Positions 43,354 to 52,373 of a stretch of 64,000 bases of DNA are shown here, piece by piece. Each line of letters opens with the position of its first letter. Within the stretch, counting starts at the first letter, position 1. This DNA comes from Parahalioglobus pacificus. GTDB lineage: Bacteria; Pseudomonadota; Gammaproteobacteria; Pseudomonadales; Halieaceae. The stretch is taken from the NCBI RefSeq assembly GCF_014652275.1, contig NZ_BMYM01000001.1:558001-622000 (forward strand). The letters run 5' to 3'. Made by a program: the position numbers and the translations under genes. The notes beneath the pieces were generated by a model, which was not told the origin of the DNA, did no database searches, and worked only from the letters and a program-made list of their open reading frames with translations.

Positions 43354-43828
43354 GGGGCGCGTGCTGGCGGCCAGCCACGATGGCGCCTACGTTATTCGCC
43401 TGCAGGGTGATGTGCGCCTGACACTGTGCACAACGATCGACGATTACATCCAGCACATGTTTGATGACCCTGAGTTTGCCAGTGTCTGGGTGGATTTGTG
43501 TGATGCGCAGGGTATTGATAGCACGACGCTAGGCCTATTGGCGAAACTCGCTATTCGAACCCGCGAACAGTTTGGCTTCAGCCCCGCTATTTACTCCTGC
43601 GAACCTGGAATCAACCGACTCCTAAAAAGTATGGGCTTCCAGCGGCTCTTTGAGCTGCATGAAGAGTCCTGCCACAGCGACGACACCGTCACCGACATTC
43701 CTGTGGTTGATGGCAGTGAGGCTGCGGTGCGCGAGAAAGTCATAGAGGCTCATCGTATTCTGATGGATATCTCGGATGAGAACCGCGCGAAGTTTCGTGA
43801 TCTCATGACCGCATTGGAGCGGGGTTAG
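43346..43828 (+). CDS. STAS domain anti-sigma factor antagonist (HsbA-like)
   Basis: A 160-residue protein with a STAS domain: YVIRLQGDVRLTLCTTIDDYIQHMF, then WVDLCDAQGIDSTTLGLLAKLA, where the Ser of DST is the usual phosphorylation site. The C-terminal extension of about 55 residues is helical. Such proteins bind an anti-sigma factor or diguanylate cyclase when unphosphorylated and are reset by a PP2C phosphatase. The gene overlaps the phosphatase gene, as hsbR-hsbA do in Pseudomonas. Its target in this organism is not visible here. Confidence 0.87.
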   Translation: MSEGRVLAASHDGAYVIRLQGDVRLTLCTTIDDYIQHMFDDPEFASVWVDLCDAQGIDSTTLGLLAKLAIRTREQFGFSPAIYSCEPGINRLLKSMGFQRLFELHEESCHSDDTVTDIPVVDGSEAAVREKVIEAHRILMDISDENRAKFRDLMTALERG

Positions 43829-44265
43829 GGCGCAGCGGCGAGTTTGCTGCGAATGTAGTCCTGATGGGGCACATAGGTGAGTTCGGCGACACGCCGAATC
43901 AAGTGCTCTTCGTACTTATCCAGGTTGCTATCAGCGTAGGCCACTTTCCACATCAGGTCGATGAGCGCGAGTTTTTGCGCAGGGGTGTAGTGGTCATTGA
44001 TAACGCGCGTGAATTCGTACAGCGACGTGGCCTCGTCGGCGCGCTGGTTGGCCAGTGTCACCAGTTCTTCAACCTGAGCTTTCGACAGCTGAAGTGTGTC
44101 GGCCAGCAGGCTTCTCAGCGCCACCTCTTCAGCTTCATCCCGATGAAAGTCTGCGCGAGCGGTTTCTATCAGCAGTGCCGCAGCGGCCAATTGCGTAGCT
44201 TGGCTGGCGTCCTCCGGCGAAGCCGCCTCAGGTAATTCAAATAGCGAGAGCAGCGACTTGATCAT
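43825..44265 (-). CDS. TerB-like (tellurite resistance / DUF533-type) protein
   Basis: A 146-residue all-helical cytosolic protein. The TerB pattern is seen in [81 protein letters not shown], with acidic residues of the metal site. TerB-like domains occur in tellurite resistance and in envelope or phage-defence proteins; this stand-alone form is common in marine proteobacteria with unknown role. Its start overlaps the transaldolase stop by 4 nt, so the two are coupled. Convergent with the STAS gene, overlapping by 4 bp. Confidence 0.85.
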   Translation of the reverse strand: MIKSLLSLFELPEAASPEDASQATQLAAAALLIETARADFHRDEAEEVALRSLLADTLQLSKAQVEELVTLANQRADEATSLYEFTRVINDHYTPAQKLALIDLMWKVAYADSNLDKYEEHLIRRVAELTYVPHQDYIRSKLAAAP

Positions 44266-45215
44266 TGCCCGGCAATCACCTGTTCCAGTGTGATTTGGTC
44301 GGCGACGAAATTGCGAATCCCTTCAGCGAGTTTCTCTGTCGCCATCGCGTCCTGATTCAGTTCATAACGGAACTGTGACTCATCAGGCGGATTGAGCGAA
44401 TCGTCTGAAGCAACTTCTCCGACACCCAGTTGCCGGGGCAGGGCAGTGCTGTCGTTACTCAACTCCTCCAATAGTGCCGGACTGATAGTGAGTCTGTCGC
44501 AACCGGCCAGTGCTTCAATCTCACCGACATTGCGGAAGCTGGCACCCATAACCACGGTGTTGTAGCCGTGTGCCTTGTAGTAACGGTAAATACGCGCAAC
44601 CGATTGTACGCCGGGGTCGTCCTGTGGCGTGTTGATTGCGAGGTCTGTGTTGGCCTTGTGCCAATCCAGAATACGACCCACGAAGGGCGAAATCAGGAAT
44701 ACGCCGGCGTCGGCGCAAGCTTTCGCCTGGGCGAAGCCGAACAGTAGTGTCAGGTTGCAGTTAATGCCTTCCTGCTCCAACTGGCGGGCCGCCTGTATCC
44801 CTTCCCAGGTTGAGGCAATCTTGATCAGGATGCGGTCGGGGCCTATGCCCGCTTCTTCATACATGCGAATGATTTTGCGTGCGCGTGCGATGGTCGCATC
44901 GCAATCAAACGACAGCCGGGCATCGACTTCCGTGGAAATACGCCCGGGAATCAGGGCCAGTATTTCTCGGCCCACATCCACGGCGAAGCGGTCGCAGCAG
45001 TTAGCCAGTTGTTCGCTGTCGCTGCCGCCCTGATCACCGGCCCATGCTTTGGCTTCACTCAGCAGCGTGGCGTAATGAGGCAGAGATGCGGCTTTGAGCA
45101 GAAGCGACGGGTTGGTAGTTGCGTCCATGGGGGTGAAGCGGGCAATAGCCTCTATATCGCCGGTGTCTGCGACGACATCGGTCATTGCCTTTAACTGCTC
45201 CAGCTTGCTGCTCAT
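44262..45215 (-). CDS. tal: Transaldolase
   Basis: A 317-residue class I transaldolase that transfers a dihydroxyacetone unit between sugar phosphates in the pentose-phosphate pathway. The Schiff-base lysine is Lys132 in [13 protein letters not shown], the same number as in E. coli TalB. Other blocks are [56 protein letters not shown] and VMGASFRN. Length equals the TalB type. It is translationally coupled to the TerB-like gene. Upstream lies dusA, separated by 27 bp on the same strand. Confidence 0.96.
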   Translation of the reverse strand: MSSKLEQLKAMTDVVADTGDIEAIARFTPMDATTNPSLLLKAASLPHYATLLSEAKAWAGDQGGSDSEQLANCCDRFAVDVGREILALIPGRISTEVDARLSFDCDATIARARKIIRMYEEAGIGPDRILIKIASTWEGIQAARQLEQEGINCNLTLLFGFAQAKACADAGVFLISPFVGRILDWHKANTDLAINTPQDDPGVQSVARIYRYYKAHGYNTVVMGASFRNVGEIEALAGCDRLTISPALLEELSNDSTALPRQLGVGEVASDDSLNPPDESQFRYELNQDAMATEKLAEGIRNFVADQITLEQVIAGQ

Positions 45216-45242
45216 GTTCGGGTTCCTATGACGGTGATGACA

Positions 45243-46271
45243 TTACGCAACCGCAGGGGGGCGCGTATGTTCCAGTGTTTCGCGTACCAATTGACAGGCG
45301 GTTGTGAGTACATTGATGCCCGCGTCTGGCTTGTAGGCATTTTCGCTAAGATGACGCCTGAACTTTCGCGCACCGGGCACGCCCTGGTACAGGCCCAGTA
45401 TGTGACGCGTGATGTGGTTCAGGTGAGTGCCTTTGGCCAACTCGCGCTCTACGTAGGGAAGTAGAGCGCCTACGACATCATCTCTGCTGTGTGCAGGGTT
45501 GTCCATGCCGAACAGTCGTGCATCGACCTCCGCCAGTCGCCAAGGGTTGTGGTAGGCCTCTCGGCCCAACATAACACCGTCGACTTGCGCCAGGTGTGTC
45601 TCGCAGGCTTCCAGTGTGGTGATGCCCCCGTTAATCACAATCTGCAAATCGGGGAAGTCCTGCTTTAGACGATACACCCAGAGATAATTGAGCGGCGGTA
45701 TCTCGCGATTTTCCTTGGGGGACAAACCATTGAGCCAGGCTTTGCGCGCGTGCACGATAAAAACCTCACAACCCGCCTCAGCAATCGTCGAGACGAAATC
45801 CACAAGCTTGCTGTAGCTCTCCATATCGTCAATGCCGATACGGTGCTTGACGGTTACGGGTAGTTCGCAGGCATCGCGCATCGCCTTGACACAGTCGGCG
45901 ACCAGTTGTGGTTCTGCCATCAAGCAGGCACCGAAGCGGCCAGACTGCACTCTATCGGAGGGGCATCCACAATTGAGATTAACCTCGTCGTATTCCCACT
46001 GCTCGGCGAGCTTCGCACATTGCGCCAGTTCCCCGGTATCCGAGCCGCCCAGCTGCAGCGCTACCGGATGCTCATCCGCGTTGTAGTGCAGGAAGCGGTC
46101 GCGGTCACCATGCAGCAGCGCGCCGGTGGTGACCATCTCTGTGTAGAGCAGGGCCTGGCGGCTGATCAGTCGCCAAAAGTAACGGCAATGATGATCCGAC
46201 CAATCCATCATCGGCGCTATGCAAAAACGCCAGGGTGATGGCTGATCTGTCTGTGGGGTTTGCGTATTCAC
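45243..46271 (-). CDS. dusA: tRNA-dihydrouridine(20/20a) synthase DusA
   Basis: A 342-residue FMN enzyme reducing uridine in the tRNA D-loop. FCIAPMMDWSDHHCRYFWR, EHPVALQLGGSDTGEL, VNLNCGCPSDRVQSGRFGACLM with catalytic Cys103, VKHRIGIDD, FIVHARKAWLNGLSPKENREIPPL and INGGITTLE are all DusA-type. It begins at a GTG. DusA is often the attachment site of integrative elements, but no integrase is adjacent here. Downstream on the same strand are tal and the TerB-like gene. Confidence 0.95.
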   Translation of the reverse strand: MNTQTPQTDQPSPWRFCIAPMMDWSDHHCRYFWRLISRQALLYTEMVTTGALLHGDRDRFLHYNADEHPVALQLGGSDTGELAQCAKLAEQWEYDEVNLNCGCPSDRVQSGRFGACLMAEPQLVADCVKAMRDACELPVTVKHRIGIDDMESYSKLVDFVSTIAEAGCEVFIVHARKAWLNGLSPKENREIPPLNYLWVYRLKQDFPDLQIVINGGITTLEACETHLAQVDGVMLGREAYHNPWRLAEVDARLFGMDNPAHSRDDVVGALLPYVERELAKGTHLNHITRHILGLYQGVPGARKFRRHLSENAYKPDAGINVLTTACQLVRETLEHTRPPAVA

Positions 46272-46434
46272 GGCAAGGATGTCTGAACGCTGTCTGGCCA
46301 GTTATCGAAACGCGAATTCTAGCGAGTTTCCGCGCGCTTGTACCGTACGCGGTGTCTGCCCGCGCTGCGAACAGTGTTTCTGTAATGCAATGGGCGGCGT
46401 GCTCGCCGTTGCTGGGCGGGGCACGGGGTGTTCG

Positions 46435-46464
46435 TTGAACGCAAAAAGAGGCTGGCTATATACT
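46435..46464 (+). promoter_or_regulatory. Sigma70-like promoter of the esterase gene
   Basis: TTGAAC (46435-46440) and TATACT (46459-46464) are 18 bp apart, on the plus strand in the 241-bp gap between dusA and the esterase gene. A start site near 46471 would leave a normal leader before the ATG at 46513. The rest of the gap shows nothing identifiable. Confidence 0.5.
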
Positions 46465-46512
46465 GCTGTGCTGCGATAAATGACAACAAGAAGTGAAGGC
46501 ACGGATTCGAGA

Positions 46513-47460
46513 ATGACCCCAGAGAAGATGCAACTCACGGATATAGACCCCGAACTGCAAGGGGCGTTCTCAAAGATGCCCAACCTGCGACTGGATCGAG
46601 CCTGGGTGAGATGGCTAGTGCGTTGCGTGATGCGCCTGCAGCGCAAAACCCCGAAGCATCCGCAGGTTGAGTTTTCCAAACAGGCGCTGGGTGCTGCCGA
46701 TATCCGCGTGTATAAACCGAAGTCCGGTGGCACTGGCGCTGGCCTGCTGTGGATTCACGGCGGCGGGATGATCATGGGCGATGCCAGCATGAACGATGCG
46801 GACTGCCTGCGCTATGCGGCAGAACTGGGTCTGACGGTGGTATCGGCCAACTACCGTCTTGCACCCGAGCACACGTATCCCGCTGCCATCGATGATTGCT
46901 TCGGCGCCTGGGAGTGGTTTTTGGAGAGCGCCGATCGCTTGGGTGTTGACCCCGCCAGGATTGCGATTGCCGGGCAGAGTGCGGGTGGTGGGCTTGCCGC
47001 TGCCCTATGCCAACGTATTGCGGATACGGGTGGGCACCAGCCTGCGGCGCAGCTGCTGATCTATCCCATGTTGGATGACCGTACTGCCACGCGCGAAGAC
47101 CTCACGGCGATAGAGCACATTCTCTGGAACAACAGCAACAACCGCTACGGCTGGTCTGCCTATCTGGGGCGAGAAGCGGGTCTTGAAGACCTCGCTCCAG
47201 ACTGGGCGGTGCCTGGCCGGCGTGAGTCGTTGGCCGGTTTGCCGCCGGCCTGGGTCGGCGTGGGTGACAAGGATCTATTTCTGGACGAAGACCGAGTGTA
47301 CACACAGCGGCTGCGCGAGGCTGGCGTGCCTTGCGAGTTCCTTGTGGCGCCGCTGGCACCCCACGGGTTCGATGGTGTTGCGCCAACTGCGGCCGTGTCC
47401 CGCGACTTTATGAAGTCGTCCGATGCATTTTTGAAGCGGATATTAGGCATAGCCGAGTGA
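46513..47460 (+). CDS. HSL-family alpha/beta-hydrolase esterase
   Basis: A 315-residue carboxylesterase of the hormone-sensitive-lipase family. The oxyanion motif HGGG is at 82-85, the nucleophile elbow GQSAGGG holds Ser156, and the Asp (VGDKDLFLDED) and His (APHGFDG) complete the triad in order. No signal peptide. An ATG at 46480 would add 11 residues, but the promoter-like sequence just upstream would then leave almost no leader, so the ATG at 46513 is preferred. It probably hydrolyses short-chain or aromatic esters. The SDR gene follows 54 bp later. Confidence 0.88.
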   Translation: MTPEKMQLTDIDPELQGAFSKMPNLRLDRAWVRWLVRCVMRLQRKTPKHPQVEFSKQALGAADIRVYKPKSGGTGAGLLWIHGGGMIMGDASMNDADCLRYAAELGLTVVSANYRLAPEHTYPAAIDDCFGAWEWFLESADRLGVDPARIAIAGQSAGGGLAAALCQRIADTGGHQPAAQLLIYPMLDDRTATREDLTAIEHILWNNSNNRYGWSAYLGREAGLEDLAPDWAVPGRRESLAGLPPAWVGVGDKDLFLDEDRVYTQRLREAGVPCEFLVAPLAPHGFDGVAPTAAVSRDFMKSSDAFLKRILGIAE

Positions 47461-47514
47461 TACGTCTGCCTCGCTGGGGTGTATTAACACGGTAAATACT
47501 GAAGGAGTGAGGTC

Positions 47515-48243
47515 ATGACGGAATCAGTACTGTTTTTCGGGGCCGGATCGCCCGACGGCTTGGGTGGCGCCCTGGCGCGCAAGTTTGCCAGCGAAGGGCA
47601 GCATGTCATAGTGACGGGGCGCACCCTCGAGAAAGTACAGGCATCCGCCGATCTTGCGTCAGAGGACGGAGGCAGTTGCGAAGCGCTGGCTGTGGATGTA
47701 ACCCGGGAAGAGGAGGTTGGCGCGGCCTTCGATCTCCTCGAGCAGCGGGGACATTCTGTCGCTGCGATCATCTATAACGCCGGCAGCAATGCGATTATTC
47801 CCTTCGAGGAGCTATCGGCCTCACAGTTTGAATCATTTTGGCGCATCGGGTGCTACGGCGCTTTTTTGGTGGCCAAGCGCGCGATGCGGCTGTTAGCTGC
47901 CCAGGGGCAGGGTTCTTTATTGTTTACCGGAGCCTCAGCATCCACGCGCGGTAAAGCGAATTTTGCGCACTTCGCATCCGCCAAGGCCGGACTGCGTAAT
48001 CTGGTGCAGTCATTGGCGCGCGAGTATGGCCCGCAGGGTGTGCACGTGGCCCACGTGATCGTTGATGGCGTAATCAATGGCGACATTCTGCGCACGCGCT
48101 TCCCGCAATACCTCGAGCAGGTCGGGCCGGAGGGCTCGCTGGAACCGGCCGCTATTGCCGATGCATTCTGGTATCTCCACAACCAGCCCCGCAGCGCGTG
48201 GACCCATGAATTGGATCTCAGGCCGTTCAAAGAGAACTGGTAG
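47515..48243 (+). CDS. Atypical SDR with Phe in place of the catalytic Tyr
   Basis: A 242-residue SDR-fold protein: FGAGSPDGLGGALARKFA (cofactor loop with extra residues), TGRT after the second strand, YNAG for NNAG, TGASAST for the Ser block, and HFASAK where YxxxK is expected, so Phe153 replaces Tyr and Lys157 remains. The C-terminus ends in ELDLRPFKENW instead of VDGG. Loss of the Tyr should reduce or change dehydrogenase activity. GGAG lies before the ATG. A membrane-protein gene and an MFS gene follow closely on the same strand. Confidence 0.87.
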   Translation: MTESVLFFGAGSPDGLGGALARKFASEGQHVIVTGRTLEKVQASADLASEDGGSCEALAVDVTREEEVGAAFDLLEQRGHSVAAIIYNAGSNAIIPFEELSASQFESFWRIGCYGAFLVAKRAMRLLAAQGQGSLLFTGASASTRGKANFAHFASAKAGLRNLVQSLAREYGPQGVHVAHVIVDGVINGDILRTRFPQYLEQVGPEGSLEPAAIADAFWYLHNQPRSAWTHELDLRPFKENW

Positions 48244-48256
48244 GCCGGGGAACGTT

Positions 48257-48637
48257 GTGCGTAATCGAATTCTGTTAACAGCCGCTGGCTTGTCTGCTCT
48301 GGTGGTTGTGTTGCATGAGGTGGCCGGTGCGCCGATGGTGCTCCCCCCACTGAGCGAGGCAGGACTGCCACCGGAGGTTGTGGCGCTGCATCACTTCAGT
48401 TGGCACGCCGGCAGTGTGTTGGGCTTGCTGCTGGCGGCGCTGTTTTTTGTGGCAGCCCGTCGCGATGGTATGCAGGTGGTGGCGCGAGTTGCGACTTTCG
48501 CGGCCTGCGCCTTGGGTGCGGTTGCCGTCTCACTGGCTGTTACATTGTCGGACGCGCTTTGGGGCACGCCCGCGCCGTATGTCTGGTGGGCGGTTGGCGC
48601 ACTGGGTGCCATCGGGAGTCGAACCAGTTTTGAGTGA
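48257..48637 (+). CDS. Small inner-membrane protein, unknown
   Basis: A 126-residue protein with four predicted membrane helices (about 4-20, 48-66, 74-92, 100-118) and no recognised family. It starts at a GTG with GGGGA upstream, 13 bp after the SDR stop. Between helices 1 and 2 lies ALHHFSWHAGS, with three histidines near the membrane surface. It overlaps the start of the MFS gene by 8 bp, so the three genes form an operon, and the protein may assist the transporter. Confidence 0.7.
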   Translation: MRNRILLTAAGLSALVVVLHEVAGAPMVLPPLSEAGLPPEVVALHHFSWHAGSVLGLLLAALFFVAARRDGMQVVARVATFAACALGAVAVSLAVTLSDALWGTPAPYVWWAVGALGAIGSRTSFE

Positions 48638-49844
48638 TAACCGCATCGACACCGATCATGATCAAGACCAGTTGAGTGAAGGGCAGGTCATACTGCTGGC
48701 CGTGGTGGCGGCGGTAGTAACGGCTAACGCGTATTACATACATCCGATCATTGCGCGGGTAGCTGAGAGCTTCGAGGTACGAGATGCCTGGGTAGGTCTG
48801 GTGCCTGCGGCTAATCAGATCGCCTTGGCGGTGGGTATTTTGCTCCTCTTGCCGCTGGGAGATCGCCTGAGTAATCGACGTATCATCACGTTATCACTTA
48901 GCGTGCAGCTCATTGCGCTTATGCTGATGGCAGTTGCAGAGTCATTTGCGGTGTTTGTCGCGGCGTCCACCGCGTTAGGATTCTTCACGATTACGCCCTA
49001 CATGCTGCCGGCCTACATCTCCAAGCGGGTACCGGTTTCCAGAATCGGCCATGTGACCGGAGTGCTCACCGCGGGCATCATCACCGGCGTGTTGTTGTCG
49101 CGCACGCTGTCAGGCGTTGTCGGGGAGTATTTGGGATGGCGCATTACCTACTGGATCGCGACCGCACTCATGGTGGTTGCCTTATTCGCACTTCGGCGCA
49201 TGCTCGACGATAAAGTGGTTACCCGTGGCACGGTGGAAACCGGTAGCTATTGGCGTCTTATCGGCACTATGTTGACCTTGGCGCGGCAGCATCCGCGGGT
49301 GCTGCTCTCCGGGTTTATCCAGGGACTGAGCTTCGGCATTTTCCTTTTGGTGTGGATGGGGCTGGGACTTCACTTCACCAGCCCCGAGATGGGCTTCGGC
49401 GTTGATGACGTGGGTTATCTGGGCGCCTTCTCGATTGTCAATGCCTGGACAACACCGCGACTGGGTCGATGGGCCGATCGTGTGGGGCCCGAGCAGGCGC
49501 GCATTGTGGTCGCGCTTTGGCAGATGTTCGGTATTGGCCTGCTGTGGCTGGTGGGGGCCAACTTCTGGTGGCTTGCCGTTCCTATCATCATCATGAGTGT
49601 GGCGGGACCTATGGTGGATGTGGCCGGCCGCATGACCTGCCTGGTCGGCGACCCCGCAGTGCGCACGCGGTTGATGTCGCTGTTCATCACGCTGATGTTC
49701 CTCGGCGGCGGTATCGGCAGCTGGGTGGGTACCATCGCGTACGACATCGGCGGTTGGGGATTGAATGTGACCTTGGCGCTCACCTTCTCAGCGGTGATTG
49801 TGCTGCTCTCGCTGCTGGCAAAGCGGTGGTACGCGCCATCCTGA
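48630..49844 (+). CDS. MFS transporter
   Basis: A 404-residue major-facilitator carrier with about 12 hydrophobic segments. The loop 2-3 signature reads LPLGDRLSNRRIITLSLSV and the loop 8-9 copy GRWADRVGPEQARIV. This is the proton-driven drug/metabolite efflux or import type. The only reasonable start is a TTG at 48630 with GGGAG 10 nt upstream, since the preceding gene ends within the first codons and no in-frame ATG or GTG comes before the first helix. Third gene of the SDR-membrane protein-MFS operon. Confidence 0.87.
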   Translation: MSDNRIDTDHDQDQLSEGQVILLAVVAAVVTANAYYIHPIIARVAESFEVRDAWVGLVPAANQIALAVGILLLLPLGDRLSNRRIITLSLSVQLIALMLMAVAESFAVFVAASTALGFFTITPYMLPAYISKRVPVSRIGHVTGVLTAGIITGVLLSRTLSGVVGEYLGWRITYWIATALMVVALFALRRMLDDKVVTRGTVETGSYWRLIGTMLTLARQHPRVLLSGFIQGLSFGIFLLVWMGLGLHFTSPEMGFGVDDVGYLGAFSIVNAWTTPRLGRWADRVGPEQARIVVALWQMFGIGLLWLVGANFWWLAVPIIIMSVAGPMVDVAGRMTCLVGDPAVRTRLMSLFITLMFLGGGIGSWVGTIAYDIGGWGLNVTLALTFSAVIVLLSLLAKRWYAPS

Positions 49845-49992
49845 CGATCGCACTCTGACGGCGACATGAACTTTACGCCTGTGTCACTGCGAGACCTGGT
49901 ACTGAAGCCTTGTGGTCGCTGCTACCCTAGGCATCGCGAAGAGAAAACTTTGGTTTCAAGGGATTGAGAGTTCAAGGGAGGGTAATTCATTC

Positions 49993-50574
49993 ATGAAGTG
50001 CTCTGTTTTCATTGCTGCAAGTGCAGATGGCTAGATTGCCACCCTAGGCGGAGGCGTCGAGTGGCTGGATGCCGCCGGCAATGCCGAAAATGGTGATGGC
50101 ACAACCATGGGAGACGGCGGCTTCGCTGACTTTCTGGGTACGGTGGACTGCCTGGTTATGGGGCGTAATACGCTCGAAAAGGTCGCCAGTTCTAACCTTT
50201 CCCCAGAGGAATGGCCGTACAGTGACTTACCTGTGTATGTACTTAGCAAAACGCTCTCAACGCTTCCTTAGGGATTGCCCGACACCGTGAGCCTGTTCTC
50301 TGGTGCTATTCCCGAGTTGATTGAGCGGTTGGAGGAGGGTGGCCTGCAGCACGCCTATGTCGATGGTGGCGCCACGATCACCTCTTTTCTCGATCATGGC
50401 TTAATCGATGAAATCTGCGTCTGGCAGGCACCAGTTCTGCTGGGTGGTGGACTTCCCCTGTTCGGACAACTGGGAAGCGCTGTCAGACTAAAAGGAGCGC
50501 ATGCCACCGTGTTTTCTAATGACTTCATCCAGTGGAGATGTTCGGTAATTAAAGATCGCACCGCCGCAGGTTAA
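49993..50574 (+). pseudogene. RibD/DHFR-like reductase gene with two in-frame TAG codons
   Basis: One reading frame of 193 codons, free of frameshifts, codes a RibD C-terminal / dihydrofolate-reductase family protein: MKCSVFIAASADG, IATLGGGVEWLDAAGN, VDCLVMGRNTLEKV, YVLSKTLSTLP, then AYVDGGATITSFLDHGLIDEICVWQAPVLLGGGLPLF. It is interrupted by TAG at 50032-50034, where relatives have an aromatic residue in ADG(Y/F)IA, and by TAG at 50269-50271 after STLP. Other genes of the window end normally with TAG, so recoding is unlikely. Read as a pseudogene with two nonsense changes. The 148 bp before it hold nothing identified. Confidence 0.85.
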
Positions 50575-50667
50575 TCGTCGGCTTGGCGTGCCTGCAATCG
50601 AGTCTGATAGCATTCACGCAAGTCGCTTAAGCATTAAGTGTTTTAGTAAGAATCCACAAGGAGGTGG

Positions 50668-51627
50668 TTGTTGGGTAGACATACCTCGTCAGGCGAGCGC
50701 TTCTTGGCCATAGTGATGGTTGCTTGCTGCTCGCTTTTGGCAGCTTGCAGTGTCAAACAGTCAAACTGCACCACGACGCCGGATCTGACGGTCGAGGTGG
50801 TGAAGGCGCTCTATAACGACAATGTCAGTGCACTCATCGCCGGCGCTTCACTGAGGCGCTTTTATCCCGCGTCACAATATCCAACGACGTTTCCAACACG
50901 GGATGACTTCCTCGTCGCTGCGATGGATATTGATCCAACTGATGAGACCCTACTGCAATCCCTCCACGTCTTTTGCAAATCTACTGAGGGCGTTGACCCC
51001 CAAACCCGCAAAGAGCTCTGCACTCAAATACCGATTCATGCACTGGCAGAGCTCAGGCCCGACAATGGGCTTTACCAGGCCTTCCTCGCCGTTCTACGTG
51101 TGGAAGAGGGCGATAATGATGGTGCGCTCGAGTACATGGAATCCGCTGCCCGTTCAGCCAACTTTGACGAGGGCTTTTTCCGTCAGGCGCTGAGTTTTGT
51201 GCCTGTCATAGACAAATACTTGCCAGGGCATCGCGCCTGTTCGCCTGTACTGGCTTCGAGCATCGCCGCTATGAACCTGCCGGAGTACCAAGGCATTATT
51301 GAGGTTTGCAAGCCGCGGGTAACGACAGACGAGCGCTGGCGCGAAGCTTGCCTCGATGTTAGCCGGAATATGGAAAAGCACGGCAAGGGGTTGGTCACCA
51401 CGCAGGTAGGGTTAGGGCTCCACGCAGTGTTGCTCGACCAGATTCAACAGACAGACGAGGCGCAAGAAGTGCGTATGCGTGGAGATGAAAATCGCAATAT
51501 TGCCAGCGACTACGGCCACAGCGCTCATGGCCGCAAAAACTCGAGAGAGACGGGTCTTCGTTTCCTGACATATGCTGAGCAATACGGCGAGCTTGAGGCT
51601 ATGAGGCGTCTTTCAGACCGCCAGTGA
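50668..51627 (+). CDS. Hypothetical lipoprotein
   Basis: A 319-residue protein starting at TTG with AGGAGG upstream. The N-terminus has a lipoprotein signal (FLAIVMVACCSLLAAC, lipobox Cys near 26). The body is helical with Sel1/TPR-like features (NGLYQAFLAVLRVEEGDNDGALEYMESAARSANFDEGFF), suggesting a protein-protein interaction scaffold, and contains several cysteines (VFCKST, KELCTQ, HRACSP, EVCKPR, REACLD) that could form disulfides. No known family recognised. It is an orphan gene in a stretch with two damaged genes. Confidence 0.65.
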   Translation: MLGRHTSSGERFLAIVMVACCSLLAACSVKQSNCTTTPDLTVEVVKALYNDNVSALIAGASLRRFYPASQYPTTFPTRDDFLVAAMDIDPTDETLLQSLHVFCKSTEGVDPQTRKELCTQIPIHALAELRPDNGLYQAFLAVLRVEEGDNDGALEYMESAARSANFDEGFFRQALSFVPVIDKYLPGHRACSPVLASSIAAMNLPEYQGIIEVCKPRVTTDERWREACLDVSRNMEKHGKGLVTTQVGLGLHAVLLDQIQQTDEAQEVRMRGDENRNIASDYGHSAHGRKNSRETGLRFLTYAEQYGELEAMRRLSDRQ

Positions 51628-51683
51628 TTTGGTCAGTAGCGCTCGCCAGATAAAAATCATCCTCGACATGAGTGTTGGCAAAA

Positions 51684-52253
51684 ATGAAAAATCTTAACTA
51701 ATCGATATTTGGGCTCGCTGCAGCGCTGATCTTCTGTTACTCGGGCGCCATGGCCGCAGGAAAGATGGATAGTCAGAATATTTTTTCTGGTGCGCTGTCA
51801 AAAAGCGCTCCGATACACATACATCCTTTCAGTACTTCTGAGGCCGATTTGGGCAATCCAAAGTTTCGCGACACAGCGAACGCGATGGTGAAATCAGCCC
51901 CTCACCTCTTGGCCGCCGACATTGTTGAAAGCCTGCGCGATGCAGGGTTTACCTCAGTAACGCTGGATGAATCGGAAGGTGACATACCCATAGATGCTTT
52001 AAACGTGACTGGAAGGTTCACCAGGCTTGACCCGGGTCGTCAAAACCTCAGGGTTTGGATCGGATTTGGTACCGGTGAGAGTAAGGTATGTGTTTCTGGT
52101 GAGGTCGCTGACCCAGATGGCAATAAGCTCGCCGATTCTGCCGATTGTCGAAACGGATTGGGATGGGGTTCGAGTGGCCCGCAGGCAGACAAGGGTGCCG
52201 AGGTTCTTGGGGAGCGAGTGGCTGGATTCCTGATTGACTGGGCCGACTCCTAG
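51684..52253 (+). pseudogene. DUF4410-like secreted protein gene, stop in the signal peptide
   Basis: Reading from the ATG at 51684 gives MKNLN, then TAA (51699-51701), then SIFGLAAALIFCYSGAMA, clearly a signal peptide split by a stop at codon 6. The frame is open from there to 52253 and codes a DUF4410-like beta-rich domain (APHLLAADIVESLRDAGFTSV, GRFTRLDPGRQNLRVWIGFG, VSGEVADPDGNKLADSADC, GAEVLGERVAGFLIDWA). An internal ATG at 51750 could yield a 167-residue protein without the export signal. So either the gene is inactive or the product stays in the cytosol. The upstream neighbour is the lipoprotein gene. Confidence 0.7.
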
Positions 52254-52373
52254 GATCTTGAATGTTGTGCGGCGTCCTAAACCGTATCGGCGCTATAGAT
52301 TGGCTGACTTCGCCGACAACTTGCTGACGGTCTATGCTTGTTGACGACCCTAACAGCAAGCGGAGTAGGCGAT

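Noticed and set aside
46272-46434. A tRNA or small RNA in the dusA-esterase gap
   Set aside because: No cloverleaf or clear terminator could be found; only a promoter-like pair near the esterase gene is supported.
45243-46512. Integrative element at dusA, a known integration hotspot
   Set aside because: dusA is intact, flanked by tal and an esterase gene, with no integrase, direct repeats or phage genes in view.
50032-50271. Genome-wide recoding of TAG as a sense codon
   Set aside because: Several intact genes here (for example the DUF2235 and NTF2-like genes) end in TAG at the expected family length, so TAG acts as a stop.
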